From positions 1 to 27,134 of the forward strand of contig DASXTS010000139.1 of the NCBI GenBank assembly GCA_036505275.1: a stretch of 27,134 bases of DNA, read 5' to 3'. Numbering within the stretch: position 1 is the stretch's first letter; the number at the start of each line of letters is the position of its first letter. This document shows, in pieces, positions 6,343 to 13,627 of the stretch. The stretch comes from DASXTS01 sp036505275. Lineage in GTDB: Bacteria > Actinomycetota > Actinomycetes > Mycobacteriales > Pseudonocardiaceae. The position numbers and the translations under genes were made by a program. The notes beneath the pieces were generated by a model, which was not told where the DNA came from, did no database searches, and saw only the letters and a list, made by a program, of their open reading frames with translations.

Positions 6343-6810
6343 TCAGACGGCTAGGTCCTTGCGGAGTTTGGCGACGTGGCCGGTGGCGCGGACGCCGTAC
6401 ATGGCCTGCTCGATCAGACCCTCGGGGGACACGACGAAGGTCGAGCGGATGACGCCGGTGACGGTGCGGCCGTACATCTGCTTCTCGCCGTAGGCGCCCC
6501 ATGCGGTGAGCACTGCTCGGTCGGCGTCCGACAGGAGGGGGAAGGTCAGGCCCTCGGCGTCTCGGAAGCGCGCGAGCTTGGCGGGGCTGTCGGGGGAGAT
6601 GCCGATGACGTCAAGGCCGGCGTGGTTGAGGGACCCGAGGTTGTCGCGGAAGTCGCAGGCCTGCCTGGTGCAGCCGGGGGTGCCGGCGGCCGGGTAGAAG
6701 TAGACGATGACGCGGCGGCCGCGGTAGCCGGACAGCGAGACCTCTTTGCCGTCGGCGTCGGGCAGGGTGAAATCGGGAGCCGGGTCACCGGGGGAGAGGC
6801 GTACGGTCAT
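6343..6810 (-). CDS. bcp: Thioredoxin-dependent peroxiredoxin (Bcp/PrxQ)
   Basis: This 155-residue protein reduces hydrogen peroxide and organic hydroperoxides in the cytoplasm. It has the AhpC/TSA thioredoxin fold with GDPAPDFTLPDADG at the N-terminus and the Bcp signature TPGCTRQACDF. That gives peroxidatic Cys47 and the resolving Cys52 five residues on, as in 2-Cys Bcp enzymes. Length matches the family. ATG 6810 is chosen over upstream extensions because the conserved fold starts there and a TAGCGT -10-like box lies 7 nt before it, which points to a leaderless mRNA. It diverges from the DUF3618 gene and lies just upstream of the tRNA. Confidence 0.95.
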   Translation of the reverse strand: MTVRLSPGDPAPDFTLPDADGKEVSLSGYRGRRVIVYFYPAAGTPGCTRQACDFRDNLGSLNHAGLDVIGISPDSPAKLARFRDAEGLTFPLLSDADRAVLTAWGAYGEKQMYGRTVTGVIRSTFVVSPEGLIEQAMYGVRATGHVAKLRKDLAV

Positions 6811-6817
6811 GCCCAGG

Positions 6818-6871
6818 ACGCTACCGCGAGCCACCGCGCCACGTTGGCGGCGGTGATCTAACGTTGGCGGC
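6818..6871. promoter_or_regulatory. bcp/DUF3618 divergent promoter region with ACGTTGGCGGC direct repeat
   Basis: A TAGCGT box on the minus strand (6818-6823) is positioned for bcp. Eleven-base direct repeats ACGTTGGCGGC lie at 6841-6851 and 6861-6871, two helical turns apart. The first covers the expected bcp -35 region, which lacks a TTGACA match, so an activator-type site is possible. Confidence 0.4.
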
Positions 6872-6905
6872 CACCAGGAGTGCATGCGAGGAAGGGACGG
6901 CAGCG

Positions 6906-7127
6906 GTGGCCCGCGATCCGGAGACGATCGAGCGTGAGATCGAGCAGGCGCGCGAGGCGCTGGCCGCGACCCTGGACGAGCTGGGACACCGCACGCACCC
7001 GAAGCGGTTCGTGGAGTCGGGCAAGGCGAGTGTGCAGTCGAGGCTGGCCGACCCTCGGGTGCGCTATCCGCTGATCGCGGTGGCGGTACTCATCGCGCTG
7101 CTGATGGTGCGCCGGCTGTTCCGCTGA
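6906..7127 (+). CDS. DUF3618 small membrane protein
   Basis: The product has 73 residues. An N-terminal coiled helical region, DPETIEREIEQAREALAATLDEL, is the DUF3618 signature, followed by a linker and one C-terminal transmembrane helix (YPLIAVAVLIALLMV) ending in basic residues. The GTG at 6906 is chosen because GAAGGGA lies 8 nt upstream; an upstream ATG would add a non-conserved 14 residues. DUF3618 proteins are common in actinobacteria, often near phage-holin-like membrane proteins. The function is unknown, with stress or envelope roles suggested by context only. Confidence 0.85.
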   Translation: MARDPETIEREIEQAREALAATLDELGHRTHPKRFVESGKASVQSRLADPRVRYPLIAVAVLIALLMVRRLFR

Positions 7128-7128
7128 C

Positions 7129-7455
7129 GACAACAGCACCCCCTCCGGTTCGGTGAACCTGGTTAGGAACTGCTGGGCCAGGTCGTCCTTGCGCTGACCC
7201 TTAAGCGAAGTGCACCAGCTTCAGACCGCGGGCGGCGACAAACCCGTGGATGTCGGCCACGAAGTCCTGAGTCATCGGCTCCATCAACGCCGTCGACGCA
7301 TAGTGGTAGCCGCGGTGCCCGACGAAGAACCCCGACACCCCGCCGCCATCGGCCAACTGCGGCACCCACACGTTCAGATACATCCGGTCGATCGATTCCA
7401 CCTCAAACAGCACATGATCAGCAAGGACATCGGCCACGCTGCGCGCTACGGTCAT
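7129..7455 (-). pseudogene. Truncated, frameshifted member of a multicopy actinobacterial protein family
   Basis: Reading from ATG 7455, the frame gives ADHVLFEVESIDRMYLNVWV, GGGVSGFFVGHRGYHYASTAL and GLKLVHFA, then hits TAA at 7201. One base shift restores KGQRKDDLAQQFLTRFTEPEG, which continues the same family motif (VHFAKGQRKDD). Similarity ends near 7129, next to the DUF3618 stop. I recall this N-terminus from uncharacterised proteins of several hundred residues that occur in many copies in actinobacteria and other phyla, so the gene looks mobile. Here only about the first 108 codons survive with a frameshift. No function is assigned. Confidence 0.65.
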
Positions 7456-7681
7456 GACTGGCTCCGGTCGGACGGGCGGCCAGCAGGGCCTACCAACCGC
7501 TCCGAGCGGTTCATACACCGGACCGGCACGCCGGTCACGGTCTAGATCCCGCCGGCCGGAGCCCCGACGCCAAGCCACCAGCCAAGACATGCCTCCGGGC
7601 AGGGGGCGCAGCCCGGCTAGATTGGGACGATGTCACATCCTCGCCACTGAGGGGGCGCCACTGGGGGTGCGCCAAGCGGGG
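7456..7681. other. Intergenic stretch with an interspersed ATGTCACATC motif
   Basis: No gene is seen. A 32-bp sequence at 7630-7661 starts with ATGTCACATCCTCGCCA and ends with GGCGCCAC. It recurs with few changes at 22274-22304 and in degraded form at 26504-26528. GATGTCACATC at its left edge is an 11-bp palindrome. Confidence 0.5.
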
Positions 7682-8665
7682 TTAGCTGCTCGGCAGCCCG
7701 ACGAACGGGGTGACGTCGAGCTTGGCCTTGAGAAGTCCCTGGGCGAGCATCAGGTCGGCTACCCGCTGCAGCCGGGTCGAGCTGACCGACGTGGGGTACT
7801 GCAGGGGCGCCATCAGCGGGGCGAACTTGGGGTCGACCTTCGCGTAGCCCGTGACCACCTTCTCGGTCTCGGTGCGGTTGGCCGCATCGGCGGCGGCCTT
7901 CTGCAGCGCCCGCTGGAAGGCAGCGGCGGTCTTGGGGTGCTGCTTGACCCAGCCTTCGGTGGCGGCGTAGCCGTCGATTGGCAGGCCATCGGTGGTGCCC
8001 ACCCCGGTGTCGACGATGCGGTTGACGCCGAGATCGGCGGAGGCAGCGGTGATGAACGGCTCGGCAAGGAAGGCGGCGTCCACGTCACCGCGCTGCAGGG
8101 CGGCGCCCATGTCCGGGAACGGAATCTCGACGTAGTTGAGTGTCTTGTCGTCCACGCCGGCGGCCTTGAGGGTCTCGTTGGTGAGCACGGTGGCGATGTT
8201 GTTGCGGGCGTTGACACCGATCTTCTTGCCGGACAGGTCCTTGGCCTCACGGATGGGCGAGTTGGGCATGACGTAGATGCCGAAGCTGTTCGGCGAGGAC
8301 GCCGAGCCCTCCGCGATGACCCTGATCTTGCCGGCGCCCTCCGCCTGTGCGCGGAACAGCGAGATGTAGTTCGAGAACACCAGGTCGATGTCGCCCTTGA
8401 TCATGGCCGGCAGCGACGCCGCGCCACTGGTGTAGATCTTGGGGCTGACGCTGAGGCCCTGGTCCTTGAAGTAGCCCTTGTTGATGGCGATGTACAGCGG
8501 GGCGACGCCGAGAACCGGGACCGTGCCGATGGTGAGATCGGTCTTCTCCAGACCGCCGCCGTCCGTCTGAGCCGCGGGGGTCCCGCTACTACCACACGCG
8601 GTCAAGCCGAGCAACGCGACCAGCAGCAGCAGCGCCAAGGTGGCACGCAGCGGTGAACGACGCAC
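7682..8665 (-). CDS. ABC importer substrate-binding lipoprotein (NMT1/SsuA-like)
   Basis: The product has 327 residues and starts with a lipoprotein signal peptide: basic RRSPLR, a hydrophobic run, and lipobox LTAC with Cys24. The mature part is a type II periplasmic-binding fold of the nitrate/sulfonate/taurine group: LTIGTVPVLGVAPLYIAINKG, then DIDLVFSNYISLF, LSGKKIGVNARN and DVDAAFLAEPFI. The GTG at 8665 has AAGGAG 6 nt upstream, so the upstream extension is rejected. It follows two permease genes on the same strand after a 116-bp gap. The substrate could be a sulfonate, thiamine precursor or similar small organic anion; the sequence does not decide. Confidence 0.9.
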   Translation of the reverse strand: MRRSPLRATLALLLLVALLGLTACGSSGTPAAQTDGGGLEKTDLTIGTVPVLGVAPLYIAINKGYFKDQGLSVSPKIYTSGAASLPAMIKGDIDLVFSNYISLFRAQAEGAGKIRVIAEGSASSPNSFGIYVMPNSPIREAKDLSGKKIGVNARNNIATVLTNETLKAAGVDDKTLNYVEIPFPDMGAALQRGDVDAAFLAEPFITAASADLGVNRIVDTGVGTTDGLPIDGYAATEGWVKQHPKTAAAFQRALQKAAADAANRTETEKVVTGYAKVDPKFAPLMAPLQYPTSVSSTRLQRVADLMLAQGLLKAKLDVTPFVGLPSS

Positions 8666-8781
8666 AACCCTCTCCTTGCCTCGACGGTGTCCGGTCACCC
8701 GAACCGGCCCGAAGACTATCGGACCGGACCGGCAGGGCATAACTAGGCAGGGTGACTTGGCTACGCTCCGTTACATCATCT

Positions 8782-9576
8782 CTAGGTAATGTCAGCAAGC
8801 TGCCCGCGGGAGCCAAGGTGCCATCGCAGCAGCCGGCGTTCCACCGCCAGCAGCGCCGAGTTGAGCAGGTATCCGAGCACGCCGAGCAGCACGATCACCG
8901 CCCACATGCTGCGCAGCGAGAACTCGCGCTGGGCGTCGAGCAGGCTGCGGCCGAGGCCGTTACTCGAGCCCACCTGCTCGGAGATCACCATGAGTATCAG
9001 GGACAGCGACAGGCTGATCCGGAGCCCGGCGAAGATCTTCGGCGACGCCGACGGCAGCACCACGCCGAGCAGCCATTGTGTCCGCGACACCCGGAAGGTG
9101 CGCGCGGTGTCGACCTGGGTGGCTGGTACGGAGCGCGCCCCGTCCGCGGCATTGAGCAGGATCGGCCAGATCACCCCGAACGTGATGACCGCGAGCTGCA
9201 TGGTGCTGCCCAACCCGATCAGCACGATGAACACGGGCAGCAGGGCCGGCGGCGGTACGGCGCGCAGGAAGTGCAGGACGGGGGCGAGGAAGTCGGCCAG
9301 CAGCCCCGAGCGGCCCAGCGCGACGCCGAGCGTGATGCCGAAAACCGCGGCGATGCCCCACCCGCTGAGCAGCCTGACGAGGCTGGGCAACACGTCGTCG
9401 GATACGGCGTCGGTGAGGAAAAGGTGCGACGGCGGGCCGGAGAGCCATCGCTCGTGGATGACCTCCGCGATCACGGACGGCCGCGGGAAGTACGGGTTGT
9501 CGGCCCGCCGGGTCACCAGCTCCCACACCGCGACCAGCCCGGCCAGCACGACCCAGCGGGCCAGCACCGTTCTCAC
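8782..9576 (-). CDS. ABC importer permease (SsuC/TauC-like), second subunit
   Basis: The product has 264 residues and about six transmembrane segments, with the binding-protein-dependent transport inner-membrane signature. The cytoplasmic EAA loop region is seen in DTARTFRVSRTQWLLGVVLPSASPKIFAGLRIS. It starts at GTG 9576 within the last codons of the upstream permease (GTGA overlap), which implies translational coupling. The two permeases are of similar length but clearly different sequence, so they probably form a heterodimer. A typical importer also needs an SsuB-like ATPase, and none is encoded in this window. Confidence 0.9.
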   Translation of the reverse strand: MRTVLARWVVLAGLVAVWELVTRRADNPYFPRPSVIAEVIHERWLSGPPSHLFLTDAVSDDVLPSLVRLLSGWGIAAVFGITLGVALGRSGLLADFLAPVLHFLRAVPPPALLPVFIVLIGLGSTMQLAVITFGVIWPILLNAADGARSVPATQVDTARTFRVSRTQWLLGVVLPSASPKIFAGLRISLSLSLILMVISEQVGSSNGLGRSLLDAQREFSLRSMWAVIVLLGVLGYLLNSALLAVERRLLRWHLGSRGQLADIT

Positions 9577-10403
9577 TGGACACCCCCAGGCTGATGCGCC
9601 CAGACCAGGCCGCGACGCCCGCCGTACTCGAGGGCGAGGTTGGCCAGCAGGCCGAGCATGCCGGCCACCAGCGTGGCGGCCAGCACAACGTCCTTCTGCC
9701 CCGAGCCGTAGATCGCGACGCTGATCACCGTGCCGATGCCGCGGCCACCGCCGCCGAAGAGCTCCGCGGTGACCTCGAGGATCAGGGCGATGGCCGCCGC
9801 CAGCCGCACGCCGGTGAGCACGAACGGGGCGGCCGAGGGCAGCGACACCCGAAGCGCGACCCCGAGCCGGCCGCTGCCGTAGCTGCGCGCCGTCTCCTTG
9901 GCCAGCGGGTCGACCTCCATCAGCCCGTAGATGGTGTTGAACAGGATCGGCCAGATCGCGGCGAAGGTCATGACGAACACCCGCATCTGGGTGCCCGTGC
10001 CGAAGATCAGCACGGCGAGTGGGATGAGCGCCACCGACGGGATGGGCCGCAGGAACTCCACAACCAACCGGCTGATCTCGTTGAGCATCGGAACGCTGCC
10101 GAGCAGCAGCCCGAGCGGCACCCCGATGGCCACCGCGGTCGTCAGCCCGAGCAGCCAGTTGCCGGTGGTGACCAGCACGTCGGTGCCGAAGCCCTCGTCG
10201 GCCAGCAGCCGCCACAGCGCGGCGAGCACGTCGCTGGTGGGCGGCAGGTAGTTGCGGGCCACGATGCCGATCCGACCGATCACCTCGCCGGCGACGAGGA
10301 ATGCCGCGACGCCGATCGCGCCCCTGACCGCGGCGCCGGATTTGAGGCGGCTGGCGGACACCCGCTTAACCGTAGTGCACTCGTTTGGGTGCCGAGAGTG
10401 CAT
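9573..10403 (-). CDS. ABC importer permease (SsuC/TauC-like), first subunit
   Basis: The product has 276 residues: an N-terminal membrane anchor, periplasmic YLPPTSDVLAALWRLL (the family's 'LPSP..V...' segment), and a core with five further helices. The EAA-type loop is ETARSYGSGRLGVALRVSLPSAAPFVLTGVRLA. It is the first gene of the minus-strand importer cluster and overlaps the next permease by 4 nt. ATG 10403 is used, with GAAGG about 10 nt upstream; a GTG at 10361 is an alternative that removes a poorly conserved leader. The gene diverges from the DUF3068 gene. Confidence 0.88.
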   Translation of the reverse strand: MHSRHPNECTTVKRVSASRLKSGAAVRGAIGVAAFLVAGEVIGRIGIVARNYLPPTSDVLAALWRLLADEGFGTDVLVTTGNWLLGLTTAVAIGVPLGLLLGSVPMLNEISRLVVEFLRPIPSVALIPLAVLIFGTGTQMRVFVMTFAAIWPILFNTIYGLMEVDPLAKETARSYGSGRLGVALRVSLPSAAPFVLTGVRLAAAIALILEVTAELFGGGGRGIGTVISVAIYGSGQKDVVLAATLVAGMLGLLANLALEYGGRRGLVWAHQPGGVQ

Positions 10404-10470
10404 GCCTTAGTGGCCTTCGTTAACCACCGGCGATCCACATCACCGGTCCGGGGCGCGGTGCGCGGATGGG

Positions 10471-10488
10471 TCGGGTACTGTCACCCGA
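10471..10488. promoter_or_regulatory. Inverted repeat between importer operon and DUF3068 gene
   Basis: Arms TCGGGT and ACCCGA are separated by 6 nt in the 122-bp divergent intergenic region. It could be an operator for either side; no clear promoter boxes support this. Confidence 0.3.
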
Positions 10489-10525
10489 ACGCGTGATCCG
10501 CATCTCATGCACAGGGTGGTCTTCG

Positions 10526-11527
10526 ATGCGCCGTGTCGTCGGTCTCGTGTTACTGGCTCTCGGAGTGTTCGGCATAGTCCTTGGGTTGTTCTTGCGTTTC
10601 TATGCCTATGATCGGCTTGCGCTGATCCCGTTGAACCGCAGTAGCGAGTCCATCTCCAAGGGTCAGCACATGACGGTGTTCTATCCGTCGAACCTGCGTC
10701 AGGACAGGGATGTCGAAGTCACCGCCACCCGGCTGGTGCAGGGCAACCCGAAGGCCGCAGAGGCCAAGCCGGACGGCAACGTCATGGTGTGGGACGTCGG
10801 CCTGGTCATCGAGGACAGCGACAATGTCGTGATCAGCAGCAGCCTGGACCACCTGTGCCTGAACCGGCACACCAACCAGGCCGCGCGGCCGTGTGCCGGC
10901 GAGGGCATCTCCGAGGACGACGGCAAGATCGGCCCGGCGGACGCGGTTGCCCACCGGGGGCTGTCGTACAAGTTCCCGTTCGGTACGGAGCAGCGCGACT
11001 ACGAATGGTTCGACAATATCGCCAAGAAGGCATTCCCCATTCGCTATGACCGCACGGAGACGGTCGAAGGCGTGCAAACCTACAAATTCGTGCAGAAGGT
11101 GCCCCTGACGAAATTGGACGACCGCGCGGTGCCGGGCAGTGTCGTCGGCCAGTCGAATGTGCCGAGCGTGACCGTCGGCCGGTACTACGAGAACACCCGC
11201 ACGGTATGGGTCGAACCGTACAGCGGAGTCGTTGTCAAGGGTCAGGAGGAATTGCGGCAGACGCTGCGGGGTAGCGACGGCCGGGATCTGCTGACCGTAT
11301 TCGGCGGCACGCTCGCATTCACTCAGGACACGATTGCCCGATCGGCGGCCGACGCGACGGAGGCGCGCTCGCAGCTGCGGCTGGTGCGGGCGCTGGGGCC
11401 GGCCGTGCTGATCGGGGTGGGCGCGCTGCTGGTGCTGCTCGGCGTCGTGCTGGTGCTGCTCGGCGGCGGTGCCAGGCCGGCCGCCGGCCAGCCAGCCCAC
11501 CGCCGGCACGAGCCCCAACCGGTGTGA
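10526..11527 (+). CDS. DUF3068 (PorA-family) membrane-anchored envelope protein
   Basis: The product has 333 residues. An N-terminal transmembrane helix (about 4-25, VGLVLLALGVFGIVLGLFL) is followed by a large extracytoplasmic domain and a C-terminal helix (about 285-308, LGPAVLIGVGALLVLLGVVLVLL) with a short basic tail. The middle has DUF3068 features such as YKFPFGTEQRDYEWFD and the repeated 'TVWVEPYSGVVVKGQEE' strand. ATG 10526 has AGGGTGG 7 nt upstream. Proteins of this family lie beside AftD, glycosyltransferase and methyltransferase genes in mycobacteria (Rv0227c in M. tuberculosis, from memory). An envelope-glycan role is inferred from context; biochemical function is unknown. It converges with the methyltransferase, 12 bp away. 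Confidence 0.85.
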   Translation: MRRVVGLVLLALGVFGIVLGLFLRFYAYDRLALIPLNRSSESISKGQHMTVFYPSNLRQDRDVEVTATRLVQGNPKAAEAKPDGNVMVWDVGLVIEDSDNVVISSSLDHLCLNRHTNQAARPCAGEGISEDDGKIGPADAVAHRGLSYKFPFGTEQRDYEWFDNIAKKAFPIRYDRTETVEGVQTYKFVQKVPLTKLDDRAVPGSVVGQSNVPSVTVGRYYENTRTVWVEPYSGVVVKGQEELRQTLRGSDGRDLLTVFGGTLAFTQDTIARSAADATEARSQLRLVRALGPAVLIGVGALLVLLGVVLVLLGGGARPAAGQPAHRRHEPQPV

Positions 11528-11539
11528 CGGGAGGGGGCC

Positions 11540-12271
11540 TCACGACCGCTTGCGCAGCACCAGGGCGAGGTTCCACAGGCCGACCTCGCGGACGACGGGC
11601 AGGTGCACCATCGGCTTGGCCCACCAGGGGTGGTAGCGCGGCAGCGCCTCGACCAGGGTCACCTGACGGCAGCGGCGGGCCCAGCGCAGCGCCTCGCCGA
11701 CACGTACGGCGAAGAGGCTCTCGCCGTAGGCGTTCTTCGGCGGCCGCCCGGTGCGCGCGGCGTACCTGCGGCGTGCCCGGCGTCCGCCCAGGTAGTGCCA
11801 GGGCGCCGTCTCGTGCCCGCCCCACGGCGAGAACCACGGCGTGAACGAGATGAAGATCGTGCCGCCGGGCCTGGTCACCCGCACCATCTCCTCGGCCATC
11901 AGCCACGGCGCGGCGACGTGCTCCAGCACGTTGGAGGAGTAGCAGACGTCGACGGCGCCGGTGCGCACCGGCAGCGCCGTGCCGCTGGCCCTGATCATGC
12001 CTGTGGCCTGCTCGCCGCGGGCCGACAGCTCGCCGACATCCGGGTCGATGCCGTGGTAGCTCGCGCCGGCCACTCGGAACGCGTCGGCGAAGTAGCCCGG
12101 CCCGCCGCCGACGTCGAGCACCAGCTTGCCGCCCAGGTCCACATAGCCGGAAAGTTGCCGCACCGAGTCGGCGGCGAGGATCGGGTAGAAGTGGTCCGGG
12201 TCGGATTGTTCGCGCAGGAAGGCGCGGAACAGCCGGATGGACCTGGCGAGCGTGGCCTGCTGGGCGTGCAT
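11540..12271 (-). CDS. Class I SAM-dependent methyltransferase
   Basis: The product has 243 residues. A Rossmann methyltransferase fold has motif I VLDVGGGPGYFADAF (near residue 50), an acidic YHGIDPD strand, and the Methyltransf_11 motif VCYSSNVLEHVAAPW (near 107) followed by RPGGTIFISFTPW. The C-terminal half is rich in Trp/His/Arg, as in methyltransferases of surface-glycan clusters. The ATG at 12271 has no clear ribosome-binding site; longer readings upstream lack homology. It is divergent from the GT4 gene and convergent with DUF3068, a pattern like Rv0224c in M. tuberculosis. It probably methylates a sugar or lipid intermediate; the acceptor is unknown. Confidence 0.87.
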   Translation of the reverse strand: MHAQQATLARSIRLFRAFLREQSDPDHFYPILAADSVRQLSGYVDLGGKLVLDVGGGPGYFADAFRVAGASYHGIDPDVGELSARGEQATGMIRASGTALPVRTGAVDVCYSSNVLEHVAAPWLMAEEMVRVTRPGGTIFISFTPWFSPWGGHETAPWHYLGGRRARRRYAARTGRPPKNAYGESLFAVRVGEALRWARRCRQVTLVEALPRYHPWWAKPMVHLPVVREVGLWNLALVLRKRS

Positions 12272-12305
12272 GGGCTGATGCCGGGGGTGCGTGGGGTGCC
12301 GGGAA

Positions 12306-12319
12306 AATCTGGTCAGATT
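12306..12319. promoter_or_regulatory. AT-rich inverted repeat in the methyltransferase/GT4 divergent region
   Basis: AATCTG-GT-CAGATT is an inverted repeat 35 bp upstream of the methyltransferase ATG in a 150-bp divergent spacer. It is a possible operator; no experimental or comparative support is available here. Confidence 0.3.
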
Positions 12320-12421
12320 GGCCTCCGAAAGGACTCCACATTGGCGCTGCGGGATTCCGTCTGGCCAGCTAGCATCGGCTACCCCAAAGGAATGTACTCC
12401 CCGGTAACGCAGGAGTCGCCA

Positions 12422-13627
12422 ATGGGCGCCGCCAATGGCGCCGCGCCGCACATCGTGGTGCTGAACAGACGCGACACCGGCCACCCCCAGGGCGGCGGCT
12501 CCGAACGGTACATCGAGCGCGTTGCATTCGGTCTTGCCCAACGTGGTTATCGCGTCACCATCTGTTGCTCCTCCTATGCCGGCGCCGCCGCCGACGAGAC
12601 GGTCGAGGGCGTGCGATTCTGGCGCCGGGGCAAGGACCTCACGGTGCACTGGTACGCGCTGCGGTTCCTGCTGCGGGCCGGCGCCGACCTGGTCATCGAC
12701 GTGCAGAACGGGCTGCCGTTCTGTAGCCGGCTGCTGGTCAGCTGCCCGGTGGTCGTGCTGGTTCACCACCTGCACCGCGAGCAGTGGCGGATCATCTTCG
12801 GGCCGGTGGTGGGGCGCATCGGCTGGTGGCTGGAGTCGCGGCTGGGGCCGTTGGTGTACCGGCGATGCCAATACGTCACCGTCTCGCAGGCCACCCGTGG
12901 CGGGCTGGCCGAACACGGTGTGCCACCGTCGCGGACGCTGGTGATCCACAACGGGATGGACGCCGTTGCGGTGGTGCCGGCAGCGCGCTCGGCCACACCG
13001 CTGCTGGTGGCGGTGAGCCGGCTCGCGCCGCACAAGCGGCTGGAGCATGCCATCGAGGCGGTGGCGCGGCTGCGGCCGCAGTGGCCCGAGCTGCGGCTCG
13101 AACTGGTCGGACAGGGGCCGTGGCTGGCGTTCCTGCGCTCGTACGCCGAGGCCCGCGGGGTGGTGGACGCGGTCTCGTCGCGAGGCTGGCTGCCGGAGGA
13201 GGGCAAGCACGAGGCCCTCGCGCGGGCCTGGGTGCATCTGTGCCCGTCGGTCAAGGAGGGCTGGAGCATCGCGGTCATGGAGGCCGCGGCGCACGGTGTG
13301 CCCACGGTGGCCTACCGGTCGGCAGGTGGCGTCGCCGAGTCGGTGCGGCACGGCAGCACCGGGCTGCTCGCCCGTGACGACCTGGACTCCTTCGTTGCCG
13401 CGGTGCGGACCCTGCTGGAACGGCACGAGCTGCGGGCTCGGATGGCTCAGGCGTGTTCGGCGCGAGCGCTGGAGTACGGCTGGGCCGCCACCGTGGACGC
13501 CTTCGAGGCAGTGGTCGCCGGCCAGCTGGGGCTGCCGCGCCGGACTGGGCGTGCGGAGTTGTGCGCCCCCGTGGCGGCGCCGCCGGCGGCCGCTGCGACC
13601 GTGGTCAAGGGCCCGCTGGCGGGGTGA
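12422..13627 (+). CDS. Family 4 glycosyltransferase (GT-B fold)
   Basis: The product has 401 residues. The N-terminal acceptor domain has GGGSERYIERVAFGLAQRGYRVTI. The C-terminal nucleotide-sugar domain has VSRLAPHKRLEHAIEAV (about 197-214) and the retaining-GT motif E-x7-E in KEGWSIAVMEA (about 277-287), followed by HGVPTVAYRSAGG. It uses a sugar nucleotide on the cytoplasmic face to extend a glycan or lipid acceptor. ATG 12422 is chosen because AGGAG lies 6 nt upstream; ATG 12392 is less likely because AAAGGA directly abuts it. Its 3' end overlaps the acyltransferase gene tail-to-tail by 23 bp. Resembles Rv0225 by context. Confidence 0.92.
   Translation: MGAANGAAPHIVVLNRRDTGHPQGGGSERYIERVAFGLAQRGYRVTICCSSYAGAAADETVEGVRFWRRGKDLTVHWYALRFLLRAGADLVIDVQNGLPFCSRLLVSCPVVVLVHHLHREQWRIIFGPVVGRIGWWLESRLGPLVYRRCQYVTVSQATRGGLAEHGVPPSRTLVIHNGMDAVAVVPAARSATPLLVAVSRLAPHKRLEHAIEAVARLRPQWPELRLELVGQGPWLAFLRSYAEARGVVDAVSSRGWLPEEGKHEALARAWVHLCPSVKEGWSIAVMEAAAHGVPTVAYRSAGGVAESVRHGSTGLLARDDLDSFVAAVRTLLERHELRARMAQACSARALEYGWAATVDAFEAVVAGQLGLPRRTGRAELCAPVAAPPAAAATVVKGPLAG

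Noticed and set aside
7201..7590. Intact 129-residue minus-strand protein
   Set aside because: The family motif continues in another frame after the TAA, and residues before ATG 7455 are unconserved, so it is a frameshifted fragment.
11603..12421. Upstream extension of the GT4 frame
   Set aside because: It runs antisense through the methyltransferase gene and has no GT homology; AGGAG before ATG 12422 fixes the start.
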